From: Fragilaria radians
Taxonomy: Eukaryota; Bacillariophyta; Fragilariophyceae; Fragilariales; Fragilariaceae
Reading direction: 5' to 3'
Assembly: GCA_900642245.1 (NCBI GenBank)
Contig: CAAAJI010000053.1
Location: 47,197 to 111,196 of the forward strand
DNA length: 64,000 nt
Below the pieces are notes generated by a model, which was given only the letters and a program-made list of their open reading frames with translations, was not told the DNA's origin and did no database searches. Both the position numbers and the translations under genes were made by a program. Shown piece after piece: positions 11,370 through 23,077 of the stretch. The stretch's first letter is position 1, and each line of letters opens with the position of its first letter.

Positions 11370-12711
11370 ATCAGGGTTTTGTTGACGTTCATCTCTGCTT
11401 TACTTCTGACTAAATTTAGAATTTTCCAAATTCATATTACCAATATCGTGTTCAAAGCTTTTGTGGCTATTGAAAATTGCCATTCATGCAATCTCCCTGA
11501 ATCCAATGCCTTTGGATTAAAGAGAAAACAGCATGAGCGAAACGAAGATTTGCACCCTTTGGATATGCCATGATCCGAATCACTTAATACATATTTAGTA
11601 CGCAACGGGGGGCTTACTCATAAATCTCTTTAAACTTTGTTAATCCATATTGCAAACCTGTATGCCGTATAATGCATTTTATTTTGCACAGTTAAACTCA
11701 ACGAGCTGCACTTGAAGCATGAAGTTTTATTTCCCAATAGGCTGCAAGCCGTGTGAAACAACAATAATTGGATACAAGCATTTTGCGTTTTCAACGCATC
11801 AGGTTGACTGATAAATCTGGATTCGATAAAGTGTTTCTTAATCATCTCTTGCCCTCATGGATATGTTATGTTATCTTTGAAATTGTATTGTGTTTGTGTC
11901 TATTCCATGTAAAAAACTATTTATTTGAGTCCAGCTTTCTTTGACAGAAGTATAACTTGCATTAAACAGCCAACCGTTATCTTTCACGCTGCACATTGCA
12001 TTCCATTTTCTTGAATGAAGAGATTGCAAAAAAGTTTCTTAAAAGCAATTCTTCGCGTAGATTGCTCATAACTTGTACTTTTCAAACAGAAGGATAACAT
12101 CATTGACTAAAATTATGGTGATCCCAGGTATTCGAACCTTTTGTTGCTCCAACTGCTGAGATATTGAAAATTACATTTTCACAACATAAAGCAGCACATT
12201 TATAAATCTCTGACTCAAAAATTCATTCAACCCTTACACTGATAGTTTGATACTCACTTTCATGTAGTCAAATATCCAATAGCATTCTATACACAAATGC
12301 AAATAAAGGAAAACATGAAATTAGTATCGCTGATGGAGATCGGAATGTTGGTTCTACGCTTCTATGCAGTAAATTGGCAGAATTGAATCCATTATGAATT
12401 TTCTGCAGAAGGCACTGAATCAGGGAGAGGATAAGTGTGATTTACTCCTTTGGAGCAAGGAAGTAATGCTTGAGCAACTTAAGTAGAAGATGGGACAAGT
12501 TGAGCCGCGGAAAGGAGTCAAAATTATCATAACTCAACAATACAGTGATAGTTAACAAAAGATTGATGACAATACTCAAGCACAAAAAACCTCGCTAGGT
12601 CGATTTTTCTTGAAAATTCCTGATTCCGCAAAAATGTACAAAGGTATTGTTGTGACGTTAGTTATCTTGGGCCTCATTGGCTTTCTGTCCCTACATTCTC
12701 ATCTTCCTACC
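11370..12711. other. Intergenic, promoter side of the next gene
   Basis: About 1.3 kb without a supported gene. It includes a short minus-strand stretch near 12113-12165 with imperfect tRNA A-box and B-box-like words but no cloverleaf. Otherwise nothing recognisable. Confidence 0.35.
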
Positions 12712-13635
12712 ATGCCGTGCTTTTTCAGCCTCATTTTCGCTCTGTATGCAACAACATCGCATGGATTTTTCCAGATTCGACCGGCTTCTAACATTTTCGA
12801 GAAAAGGATCGGAACTGAATTGTTCTCAGCTTCACGGATTCAAGGAAATCAACGAGAGCCCAACCCTCAGGATGTCACCATTATGGACGAAATGATTAAA
12901 AAGATGGCAAATGCTAAGCCATATGAGCTACCTAGCGCTGTAAAAAGAGCATTCAAAATCTGCTCTAGCCCTCAATTTTTTATGAGGATTGCTGCGCTGA
13001 GCGATAAATCAAGCGACGAAATGGAGAAAGAGAAGCTGTCTGCATTAGCAGCAAATCTCGCATCAACGATCGAGGTCATAATAACTACTACGACAGAGCA
13101 GCTTGAAAAAAGAGCTCGGGATGTAGAAACTGTCGTTAAGGCAGCTGCTGAACCCGATACTGGAGAATTTTTAGTCCCTCTATCACAAGAGAGACTTGAA
13201 AAAGTTAGAGCATCTATGACCGAGATGGAACCATACAAATTGGATGAAAACTTTCTAAATACTATTGACGCATGGATTGTGAAGAGTCACCAAGATGGCA
13301 TGGATGGTATGGTTACTATACTTCAAAAAGTCCTCCAATGCTATGCTGGACTTCAAGTGTTTAGAGCCAGAGAAGAGAAACAAAAGTCAAGCAATTCAGC
13401 AGTATCAATGTTGCTCGACAGTCTCCTTTTATCAGATCCTGAATCATGGGAAATGGAGATTAGAATGGGGCTTAAAAGTGGAGTGACAAGCTCTAGTCTC
13501 AAGGCTGAGATTCAACGTACTATGGAAACGGCAATCTTAGGCCTTGAAAACGGAACCATGGCACAGCGAATTCAAGCAGAATACTTAAAAGAATTACTCA
13601 ACCGTGCAGAGGCTGTGAAAGAGATAGCTAATTAA
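12712..13635 (+). CDS. Plastid-targeted protein of unknown function, resembling plant At4g37920
   Basis: A 307 aa protein. I chose ATG 12712 because the protein then begins with a signal peptide (MPCFFSLIFALYATTSHG) followed directly by FFQIRPA, matching the diatom rule of a Phe after the signal cleavage site for plastid import. An upstream in-frame ATG at 12634 would bury this leader. The mature part is helical: KPYELPSAVKRAFKICSSPQ, then FFMRIAALSD, a long alpha-helical middle and a C-terminal segment AEYLKELLNRAEAVKEI. The pattern recalls a plant and algal chloroplast family typified by Arabidopsis At4g37920, whose role is not established; this match is from memory of the pattern and is tentative. 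No catalytic motif is visible. Confidence 0.7.
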   Translation: MPCFFSLIFALYATTSHGFFQIRPASNIFEKRIGTELFSASRIQGNQREPNPQDVTIMDEMIKKMANAKPYELPSAVKRAFKICSSPQFFMRIAALSDKSSDEMEKEKLSALAANLASTIEVIITTTTEQLEKRARDVETVVKAAAEPDTGEFLVPLSQERLEKVRASMTEMEPYKLDENFLNTIDAWIVKSHQDGMDGMVTILQKVLQCYAGLQVFRAREEKQKSSNSAVSMLLDSLLLSDPESWEMEIRMGLKSGVTSSSLKAEIQRTMETAILGLENGTMAQRIQAEYLKELLNRAEAVKEIAN

Positions 13636-14504
13636 GTCTAGAAAAAAGAATCATGTCCCTTTTCCCAACCATTGTCATAAGTATTCTGACTCAAGTGAAA
13701 AAGGCCTATTTTAATGTAGTCGAATGCAGCATTAACTTTCGACTAAGTGTAGGGATGGAATTATTAAGTGTACTTTCGTTATATCTTTAACTCCGTATAG
13801 GCCAATGTGAACAGTTCTGTATGAGCTAAATCCAAAGGACAGGAAATTTCAATCCATAAACATGTCCAACTTTAGCAGAATTCATCTTTCAATCAATAGG
13901 GTGAAATTAAAGAGATAATTCTGTAGATTTTCCAGCATCCTTCAATACTAGAAAGAAGATGGATTTTTTTCACGTGATGAACAAAATCATTCCTTTTTGA
14001 TAGGGAAGAGTTCAGCAATGCTTTAGTTGCTGTTATTGCAAGCAGCATTCACTTTTCTCTGCAATGCTTGATACCTTGACTTCTAAGGAATTCAAGTTGT
14101 CCAGAAACTTCACAGATAGGGTCATGGAGCAATTAAGTGTATCGGTTTCGATCTTACATAGTGTTTCACTCTTGAATACCTACATTTTCATTATTGCTAA
14201 CATCTTTTGATTCAACAGCTATTGATTCATAATGTTCAACTTGTATCCTTGTACTACTTGGAAAGACAATTACACATAAAATGCAAAAGATGTCTTCTCA
14301 ACAAAAATGCATTTGCCAAAGAAAACCCTTGACTTGAAGTCAAATGCATTTAACGCCAAAAAGTAAAGCCCTCCGCTACTGACTTTGCCATTTGAGTTAA
14401 GTAGTTCCTTGCATGATAAACTTTCCGCCAAAAGTTATGACCCAAGAGAAATTTCAAAGTCATTCATGGTTCCACCAATGCATCATATAATACTACAGTC
14501 ATGT
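13636..14504. other. Intergenic, nothing recognised
   Basis: AT-rich sequence with stops in all frames, between the plastid-type gene and the gag-like remnant. Confidence 0.35.
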
Positions 14505-15049
14505 TTAATCAGCCCAATACACATCACAATTGCAATTACCCATGCGATGCGAGATAGAAAAGAAAAAAATGCATGTAATACTTTTGCACCCTAATGGCAC
14601 ACCTGCGCGCCTAGAGATATAGTCTAATCCTACATCTCTAATTACTAGTTCTAACAACTCATGATCCGTTGCCTCAATGCCTTCACCACCAAATTGCCTT
14701 GAAAGATGATATTCAAAAAGAGAGAGCGCGCATACCTTCAGCATTGTGCATAGCATCTTAGTCATATCTGATGGCTCTTTCAAAGGCATTAACAGCTCCA
14801 AGTCACGGTAACCAATCAACTGCCTGATGTACTCCTCTGAGCTTCTGTCTTTAAGCATGAAGAAGTCCATGGAAAATTGAGTAGCAGGGTTCAAGGGATC
14901 AACAAGGAACTCAAATCTGATGGACTCCACTTTGTCAGAATCAGCACCTCCGGCCTCCAACTTCTTCAACATGGTCACAAAGGGAAGGAATGGGGGAGGG
15001 GGGGGGGGGGGTTCTCACGCATAGTTGGAAGCATTTGTTTCAAAAACAT
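14505..15049 (-). mobile_element. Gag-like retroelement remnant
   Basis: From an ATG at 15049 the frame reads MFLKQMLPTMREN, then a proline run coded by the poly-C tract, and then, after one frameshift inside that tract, VTMLKKLEAGGADSDKVES and onwards to 14505. The core, with MDFFMLKDRSSEEYIRQLIG then LMPLKEPSDMTKMLCTMLK and a downstream LFEYHL, follows the pattern of retrotransposon capsid (gag) proteins: a Phe-x-Leu-x-Asp stretch, a polar helix, then small hydrophobic helices. The last 30 residues before the stop look unrelated, as if the frame ran into decayed DNA. No protease, integrase or reverse transcriptase is found next to it. It could instead be an unrelated host gene; family recognition is by pattern only. 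Confidence 0.4.
14998..15011. repeat. G14 homopolymer
   Basis: A run of 14 G on the + strand, extended by an almost pure purine stretch on its left. It encodes prolines on the minus strand in the gag-like frame. Its length is one base short of keeping that frame open. Confidence 0.9.
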
Positions 15050-17251
15050 ACTTATTGTACAAGAGTTATGAATGTGATCACAGTGCTCTAAGTTGCTCGA
15101 AGAGTTTATAAAAATTGAAAATAATGATCTAAAAGATACTTTTATCTTGGATAGATAAAATAAAGCAGTTCAAGCAAAATGAGTCACTCACAACAGAGCA
15201 GGTATTGATCATGAGGAAGAATATTGAGGAATCAAGAGATTGTGTGTTTGATAAAATGTTTGACTAACACGTTTTATCTCTAATGGCCTTTTCCTTGTTG
15301 AGCCGTTTCTTTATTAGTCTTTATCTGTAGTGAACTCTGTGTCATGCCTCAATTTGGATATCAATTAGTTTTGATTATAGTAATGATATACCTCAGTCTA
15401 TCTCTGACATTGGAGAAGGGCATAATACAATGAATGGTAACTTGGACTAGTTACACACGAACACTTAGCCAATGGGTCTCACGTTGTAATTATCAAAGAA
15501 ATCACATCCTGTCATCAACTTTATCAAATGACTGAGCTTTGTCAGAAAATGAAGCCTTGGTGTTCGTCAAAGCTGTCATCATTTGAATACTCGTTGATAA
15601 AATGAGGAAACGAGTTAACGAAGTGTCGCTTGACGCAATTCGGTGAATGTGTAAGTAACTGAAGTGTTTATAGGGCGTTACAACTATATAAGTTGAGAAA
15701 ATGTATAAACCTCTGGACTACAGCCATGGCTTTGCAACAATATCCAGTTTGTTATTCTCAGAACCTGATGGGACATTTCTTAAAGCAGAACTAATTGCTT
15801 ACAATACCTATCGCACCAAGACCTCTTAAACATACATTACATACAGTAGCTTAAGACCTAGCGTTATGTGATACTGCGATTTGCATTGTTGGATCAAGAT
15901 AATGTGCACCATAAAAGGACTTGCTTCCAAACTTAGGAAAGAAAGAAATTGTTACACTCATTAAGTTATGAGCAAATAGTAAAACTTGAAAAGTGGTACT
16001 TGACTAATAAAAAGCAAACGGAATCTATCTTAAATTTTGTTTACAGGTACGATACATTTTGGAGAAAGTATGCAGTGGTAATTTTGATTCCGATGAGTAA
16101 ACAATTAGAGTTGTCTCTTTTCCATTAAAATAGCGTTGAATAACGCTTTTTCCCGTCGTCTACTAGTTTGATTTGATGCTATCTCATCTCTAAGTCAAGT
16201 GCCGCGACAGCGATACACTGTTGAATAGATTGCATCAAATCTCCTCTTTTAACTTAAATGGAAGTGGTTGACGTTTTAGTAACAAATTAAGTTTCTTGAA
16301 ATTATACACAACTTTAATTCTTCCATTTTCTTAGTAATTGCAAACGTTAGTGAAGAAATTAAAAGTTCGGTCTATATCTCGGACTCTAAACTCCACTTAT
16401 ATTGCAATTTCTTAGCGCAGTTGCTTCTCCATCGATCTAGAAATAACATATGGACACAAAAGGCGTATTATGACTTCGAAGATGTCATTGTTTGCCTGGT
16501 TGAAATGAAAGTTTGATTTGAGAAGAGAAAATTGGGCTGCACTTATGGCAGAATTTTATTGAATCTGGATATCAGAAAGTATGAAATTTTGATAGAAACA
16601 AAGATGTTAATCTGCTCAATTTACAACTTTTGTAAATTGGTGTGGAGAAAGCAAAAAGTAAGTTTTTGATTAAATTAAGCCAAAAAAGTGTGTGGGGATG
16701 TAACCAATCATACAGATACCGTTTGTTTAGTTTAAATACTAAGCAGATCATAACGTTAAGGGATCTGATTTGTCTGGATTTACCTATAAGCTTGGAAGTA
16801 AATAAATAAAATAAAATAACGAAAGAAGTTGTCTCATGGAATAAATTGTTAACAAGAATTGGTTGAAATTATTGATGGTGGAAAGGGTGAAAACGGTGAG
16901 TTAAGTACCAAAGCTTCAAGCAAGATGGTCTACAATGAAATGTAGCTTTGACTTTGACCCAGATTCTCCACTGTAAATTTAGCACGGAAATTCGGGAAGA
17001 CAAGATGATTTAAGACAATACAAATGTTGCATTTTTCGTTTATAAAAATGCAAATGATTAGGTGATCATCTGATTAGTTGACAGTGGATATGGATGTATT
17101 GTGATGCAGTTTCATGAAACCTAGAGTTGAATTAGCTGAAGGATATCCATACTTGTAGCGAAAGTTTTCCTTTGACATTACATCGACGTTTCCACCGATA
17201 CAACAATTAAAAATGAGAAATCCATTTACAACAATGAGTTACTCGTTAAGA
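15050..17251. other. 2.2 kb gene-free stretch
   Basis: AT-rich, stops in all frames, no recognisable protein fragment, RNA or tandem array. Lying beside the gag-like remnant, it could be eroded element sequence, but nothing proves this. Confidence 0.3.
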
Positions 17252-18378
17252 CTAAAACTGGGAAAAGAAATCTTTGTTCATCGCCGTTAGTTTCGACACG
17301 TTGTCTTCAAACGTGGGCTTTTTCGGAGGCTCAGATATTGTCGGAGCAATTGGAGATGGTTGTGGTGCCGGTGTTGGCGGGATGATAGCTTGGACTGCCT
17401 GATTCTCTGAGCTTTGATCTGACGCTCTCAACACAGGTTCAGACTGCGTTATGATGCTGAGATTCTTAGTAATAGCAGCATTTTTTTGTGTTGTCTCAAT
17501 GTCTTCAAAGTCGTCATCTTTTTCGCCATTTGATACTTGGGCGATAGAAAGTTTGTTAACTCTTAACTTACTGATCGAAGTTGTTGGTTTCTTCATCATA
17601 AAGTTATTACTATTCGATGATGCAGGTTTGCGTAAAAGCCCTGAAGATGGGACAGCGAGTTTTGAAGCTCCAGGCATGGATGAGGCAAGCTTTGCCGAAG
17701 GCGCCAATGTACCTATAGATCCTCCAGAAGCAGCTGCTCTGGCCTCTGCAAGCTTCTGCTTCGCGATCTCTTGCTGTTCTTTTCTCTCTTGTATCTCAAG
17801 GTTTTCAAGTAAGCTTCCGGGGACCCAAGTACCCGCGGAATCAACTTCCTCACCTCGCTTGGCTGCCGATGCATCGACAAGCTTTTGGAGTTCAGCCTTA
17901 TATGCAACAGCAGCCTTACTTCTGTACTTTTTTTCGGCTTTAGCTCCATAAAGCTCCGTAAATCCGTGCTTCCGAAAGAATTCTCTCGCATTCCCGTTTC
18001 CTCCCAAGGTCATACAGTCGACCTGACGCTGCGTCCATTCATCGAGGTCCACCGAGCGAACAAATGTCAAATGAACACCCATAGATCTGTGTGTAGCAGA
18101 ACAGTCCAAGCACAAAAACACACCTTTGGAAAGAAATGGATCAATAAGGGCCGCAAGGAAGAGATTATTATATAAACTGATGGTATGCAGTACTCACCAT
18201 ACGTAACACTCGCCCATGTAGGTCTCGTATTCGGGCAATCAAAACATGTTTGGTTCTCTCTCAATGCCTTAAGCTTACGAAACTGTTGATTGCGTTCGGC
18301 TGTTGGGATGCAAGCTGCGCCCTTGCCAGCCGCAGTGATTGTTCCATCATCCTTGAGATTTCCGGAAGGCTGATTCAT
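17252..18378 (-). CDS. ARF GTPase-activating protein, ARFGAP2/3 (Glo3) type, two exons
   Basis: Stimulates GTP hydrolysis by ARF1 on COPI vesicles at the Golgi. Exon 1 is 18378-18198, a 74 bp GT-AG intron follows (18197-18124), exon 2 is 18123-17252, 350 aa. The splice completes the ARF-GAP zinc finger C-x2-C-x16-C-x2-C (C45, C48, C65, C68), including WASVTYG joined to VFLCLDC. The catalytic arginine finger R73 follows in HRSMGVHLTFVRS. After the domain come EKKYRSKAAVAYKAELQKL, a Ser/Pro-rich linker, and a C-terminal motif FEDNVSKLTAMNKDFFSQF. The zinc finger at the N-terminus and the closing motif fit ARFGAP2/3 rather than ARFGAP1 (no amphipathic lipid-packing motif seen). The start is the only in-frame ATG before the finger. 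Confidence 0.9.
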
Positions 18379-18880
18379 TTCAAGTACCTAATTTCCAATG
18401 ACCAATATGGGGATTGAATTTCGACTGTGCGACGGAAAGACAGTGATTGGTGATGACGTTATGACCGTTACTACCATTTCACCATTTCTAGATACCGTCA
18501 GGTGGTGTAGGTTTGAAAATGAACGTTTTTAGGAAAAGTCAAGGATATAACAATGAGAATATCAAAATATCTTTATGTAATAAATTTCATGAGTAGTTCC
18601 CTTTTGATGGAAGATCATACCTCCTTTGACTAGTGAGTTCTTCTATTCGAGTATAGTTATGACAGATTAACCAAAATTAACTGTAAATTTATAGCAAGGG
18701 TTATAGCAATCACAAAGATACAGCGATGAAAGATAATGGATTTCTACCTTACCAATCTTATTGATCCATTACTACAGCAGCCAAAGTGTATACAATCTCT
18801 CTCTGGAAATAAGTTAAACCATTAATTCAAAGTGAAATCAGGAAAAGCAGATTCTGCCTAACGACTTAGAATTTCAAACC
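18379..18880. other. Intergenic spacer
   Basis: Upstream region of the ARF-GAP gene, AT-rich, with no further feature seen. Confidence 0.35.
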
Positions 18881-19473
18881 TAAGGCTATTCATCAAGAAT
18901 CATCAGGGATCAAAACCTTGAAATGTCTAGAGCTCTGGATCAAGAAAAAAGCCCTTTTAGAAAGTCCTTTGCATAGAGAGCCACGTCAGCCGTTTAATGA
19001 TATGTGATTCCAGCTGCTCCAAAAGGTTTTGATATCAATACGAAATTGGCAAATTCCGCTGGTATGCTGTCTTCAGATTTCGTATATTTCGTGTTTCTGC
19101 TAATTGGGACATTCATCTTCACATGTCCTTCTTTACCTTTCCTTCACGATTATTGTACAATATTATACAATCCTAGAAGATAATACTTAAGATCATAAGG
19201 CTTGTGAATTTTTCAGAATAATCAGCTTTCACGGAGCTCATTGATTTTATCACATGGCGTACGCGCTAAGCAGCAATTCTTTGCATCTAGGAAGAATGCC
19301 TGGAGATGAAAATTCGTCAAACAAAAAGCTAAACCTAACAATACGTCACAATCTTTGCTGCAACAGCTCACCTCGATGGGCATTGAAGCATCCGCTGTAG
19401 AGCATGCATTAAAACAATGTAACGGAGATTTATAGACTACATTACAGGCTATATTTAGTGGAGTATTTTCATG
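18881..19473 (+). pseudogene. Decayed gene with UBA-domain segment
   Basis: Three protein-like blocks occur in the same frame, separated by several in-frame stops. Block 1 (about 18896-18970) reads RIIRDQNLEMSRALDQEK, like the helical linker before UBX domains in FAF1/UBXD-type proteins. Block 2 (about 19010-19080) reads IPAAPKGFDINTKLANSAG. Block 3 (about 19346-19460) reads SLLQQLTSMGIEASAVEHA and continues LKQCNGDL, TAG, TTLQAIFSG, which is a UBA (ubiquitin-binding) domain with its last helix cut off by a TAG standing where Gln is usual. Other genes in this window end in TAG, TAA and TGA, so recoding is not suggested. I read this as a dead copy of a ubiquitin-pathway gene. Some stops could lie in introns, but no clean splice model was found. 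Confidence 0.45.
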
Positions 19474-19590
19474 ATTTGGTCATCGCGGAAAACCGATGAA
19501 TCGAAGATTCCCTAATAGTTCCTCACAATAATATTTATCAAAAATCCATGGAACTTGAGAAGAATCAATTCTGTTTAGTTAAAGGCACGA

Positions 19591-21206
19591 TTACAAACTC
19601 AGTGCATGTGCTAATTCAGCGCGCTTTCGATTTCTTCTCATCCGATAACTGTTAAAACCCAAAATCGCAATTAATCTGCTTGTAGGGAGAACAAAAAATA
19701 AAATTGAGTAAAATTGAAGCACCGGCACAATAGTGCTTTGCAAAGCTCGTATAAATACGACATTTCGAATGAAATCGTTAAGTACGCCTCCAGGTTGTAG
19801 CGAAAGTGCAAGCCACCACACTCCTATGAAATTCAATGATCCAACAACAACACATGTTAAAAACTGCTGATAACTCAATTTTGTTAGGCGATAACGCTTC
19901 TCTTGAAACGATGAAGGAATTTGATTCGTCACCGACAAAAGAACGACGTCGGGAGCATACAATAGCATTTGCCAAGAGCCGTCATCTGAATTTGGCTCTT
20001 CGTTAAAGTTTGTTGAATGTGTACCTTCCGCTAATAGTTCCGGGAAAATAAATTCATGATGATTATCACAACTTTTCTTTGGAATTCCATTGAAGTAAGT
20101 AATTATACTCAATACACTTGCTTGAATTTTACTTGAATCATCCAAACTATCAGGTGGATCATCAACAAACGGGGACAAACGTTTTATGTCAACAAAACCA
20201 TGTTTCTCACTGAGTTCCGTAATGGCAGCTGCCCGCAATTTCCACTTTTCCATTTTTGTTGGTCCAGGAGCAAATGGAACAGGTCCGAAGAGGAATTCTA
20301 CCACAATTGATAATAATCCATGTCGTTCGTTTCTCTCCAAACTGCTCGAGTCACTTGGTAACTCTTGTTCGTTTACTCCGGATGATCTCAGATTTCGCGA
20401 ACTTATGGGAGCATCCCTTTCTGACTGAATATTTAAAAGCTCTCCCCAAGATCGCTCCATGTATTGTCGACGATGTGACAGTTGCTGCGCACGGAACCAA
20501 AACCACATCGAACTCGGATTTCCACAGAATATCGACATAATAAGATGCAAATCGTAGGCAATCTCACTCCAGAATGGGTCTTGACCTTCCAAGTGATGCC
20601 CAAACATAGCATAGCACCAAAATATTTGTCTCATAGAATAAACAAGTTCTCTAATACGCCGCATTAGCTGATTGCGATGATGATCGCTTCCGCTAGATCT
20701 TGACATGGCTATGAGTGCTGCCACCAAGCCAATCATGCCAGCAACGCTTACGATAAGAAGTGACAGGATCAATCCAAAGGCAGTCAATAGCTTCAATACT
20801 TTAATGATAATGGATATTGTATTCCAAAGAAACTGGTCTCGAGATTTCAGTGCACGGCTTCGACGAGCTCGTGCTCGAAAGTCCGGGGGGAACGAAAAGC
20901 ACATAACAACATCACTTTCCAGCTGCTCGAATTGAAATGAGGATCCACTTCCAACAGCTTTCAAAAGTCCACAAAGCTCTCTCGACGCATCTTCGTGTGA
21001 TAGTCCAAGTTCTGTGATGAGCCTTGTAGCATAAACTTTGGATTTTTGGCGACCAAATCAAGGATTCGTTCATCTAAGGGCTTCCCCTCACTGTCACTGC
21101 TAATAACATTGTCACTCATCGAAAGCGATAGTGGGACCGAATCGTATTCTCCTGCCGGCATAGGTTCGAGTTGTTCTAATTCTACTGTATTACGACCACG
21201 ACGCAT
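19591..21206 (-). CDS. Multi-pass membrane protein resembling chloroplast At5g03900 (one frameshift)
   Basis: About 519 aa once the frame is joined. The N-terminal part (from ATG 21206) runs through EGKPLDERILDLVAK. The continuation KVYATRLITELGLSHEDASR lies in the next frame, and one extra base in the T run at 21043-21047 joins them; no intron fits. The joined region looks like a winged-helix-like module (GLSHEDASRELCGLLKAV) followed by DVVMCFSFPPDFRARARRS, then two hydrophobic spans (about 20850-20700), a conserved soluble part (WKLRAAAITELSEKHGFVDI, LSPFVDDPP, FIFPELL) and three more spans near the C-terminus. This module order matches a cyanobacterial and plant chloroplast family exemplified by At5g03900, sometimes labelled iron-sulphur biosynthesis without proof. 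Function is unknown. No clear plastid leader is seen at this start, so location is open. Confidence 0.65.
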
Positions 21207-23077
21207 TGGACATCGAGTTTAACATCAAACCTTACCAATATATATTACTGTACTGCCCATATTTTTCTCCAATTATGACCGTGTTGGTAAGTCTGAAGAT
21301 AAACGTCACCATGAACAGATGGTTCTAGGATTGAGTCGCCTCATGATCATATTTTGGAAAAGCAAGAAGATTTCATGTAAGATGCGATGGATACATGCAT
21401 CAGTCGTATTTTCCTGGGATTCACTTATGCTCGAAAATTCCTTTGAAGTTTTATAGTGAAATGAGCAAGGAAAATGAAAACCTCGAAATTACATGGAACA
21501 AAGAACATCGTCACCTACTTGAGTTAAGAAACTTGATGACACCAGTTCCTTCCTTTTTAGAAAGGATCTAATGAATAGAAATTTTCATGGTGCAGTAAGA
21601 CCAATAATTTTTCAGAATTGATTATAATGATGTCCAGGAGAAAGCAGATGTATTTCGGAACAACTAGTGTGAACATGAAGAGTCAGTTACACTTCAATAC
21701 ATCGTATTAGTAAAGTGGAGTTTTCCTAGTATCCTGCATTATTTCCACACCCAATACTAATGATAGGACGAATAATTCCAAATTGAAATGGCTAGATGAA
21801 GTAAGACTTATGAGAAATCACCTCAGATCCTATGAGCTACTCATCTTTCAAGCCATTTTGATTCTAGAAGATACCAACACATGGTTTTCATTATGTTGGA
21901 TATTTCAGATGAAAAACTTTTCATTAAAACACCAATAAAGCTTGAGTTTTTCTATTCAATCCCAAGTTTAGCCATGCTGTTGTTTTCGAATGTGTCCATT
22001 CTTCATCATTAACAAAGAGACAATATCTAGTTCATGAAGAGGTTGAGGACAATCTTCACATCATGCATACTTGATACTTCGGACTACTGACCTAAAAAAA
22101 GGATTGGTGAAATCTCTTTGATGTCGCAAGCCGGCTTTGAAAAAGTACAGGCATGTTCTCAGAGTACTATCGCAGTGACGAATTATATATTTCTTCTTTA
22201 TGGTGCTACCCCAACGCCTGGTATTGATTGATTCTGGCAATTAAATCTACGGCAGCATTGAAACACAATATTTGGGCACCACATTTGGGATCTAAAATCA
22301 AAGCATATAGTAGTAGGTGTATCCAAACAATTGTGTTTCTCATGTGTCATCATAATACAAAATGTAATCTATCATCTCCGGTTCTGATGGCTTGAAAACA
22401 AAAGAATGGAGAAAGTTAAATTTCCTTATTAGTTGCCATCATTATGGCTTTTTTGGCTTGATACAAAAGTGAAGCTTTGTTAAAAGAATGAAAAATCAAA
22501 GTTTGCGGAACTTTTTGTATCACGATCTTGAAATACATGTATTTCAGGAGTTGGGAAGATAAATGACCTAATGATTCATGATGTTGTAATGGTATTGGAA
22601 ATCTTGTTCCAGAATTTCTGAAAAGGATTATATTTTTATCCTTTTGATACATGGAAAGAAATCTATCATCATTGCTTTTAAGGATTAGATGCATAATATA
22701 ATTTAAAACCTTAACGTTTAATATGCTTGGCAGTAATGGGCATCTTCATTCAAATAATATTTCATGGCAAATTGACGGATGAATGTTCCAACGGTTAAAT
22801 TGTGATGCTGCTATTGTAACTTCTGCTTAAGGAACAACAGAAATAATGGTCCCTCCTTGCTCTATCTTTGTGTTAATTCTGGCTGAAGCTTGGGTTCTAT
22901 GACACCCTGCTTCAAACAAATAGCGACTCTGTGCACATTTTTTTAATGATTTCAATTGAAAGCCAAAAGCGTGGTAAGGTTTCAGTTTTTTTCATAAAAG
23001 GTAATGAGCTCAAAATTAAAGAAGTTCTTGTTTGTGGCACACCCACGAGTTCCCGACAATAAAAAGAAAGTAAACTG
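21207..23077. other. 1.9 kb gene-free stretch
   Basis: AT-rich with stops in all frames. A minus-strand open stretch of 92 codons near 22416-22694 has low-complexity, random-like composition and is not supported. Promoters of the flanking divergent genes must lie here. Confidence 0.35.

Noticed and set aside
12113..12180. tRNA-like words on the minus strand (an A-box-like ctcagcagttggagc and a B-box-like ggttcgaatacc).
   Set aside because: The two boxes are too close for an anticodon arm, the T stem does not pair, and no matching 5' acceptor strand is present. At most a tRNA-derived scrap.
17451..17951. 166-codon open stretch opposite the ARF-GAP gene.
   Set aside because: A mirror of the real coding sequence on the other strand; low-complexity Ser/Ala composition typical of antisense frames.
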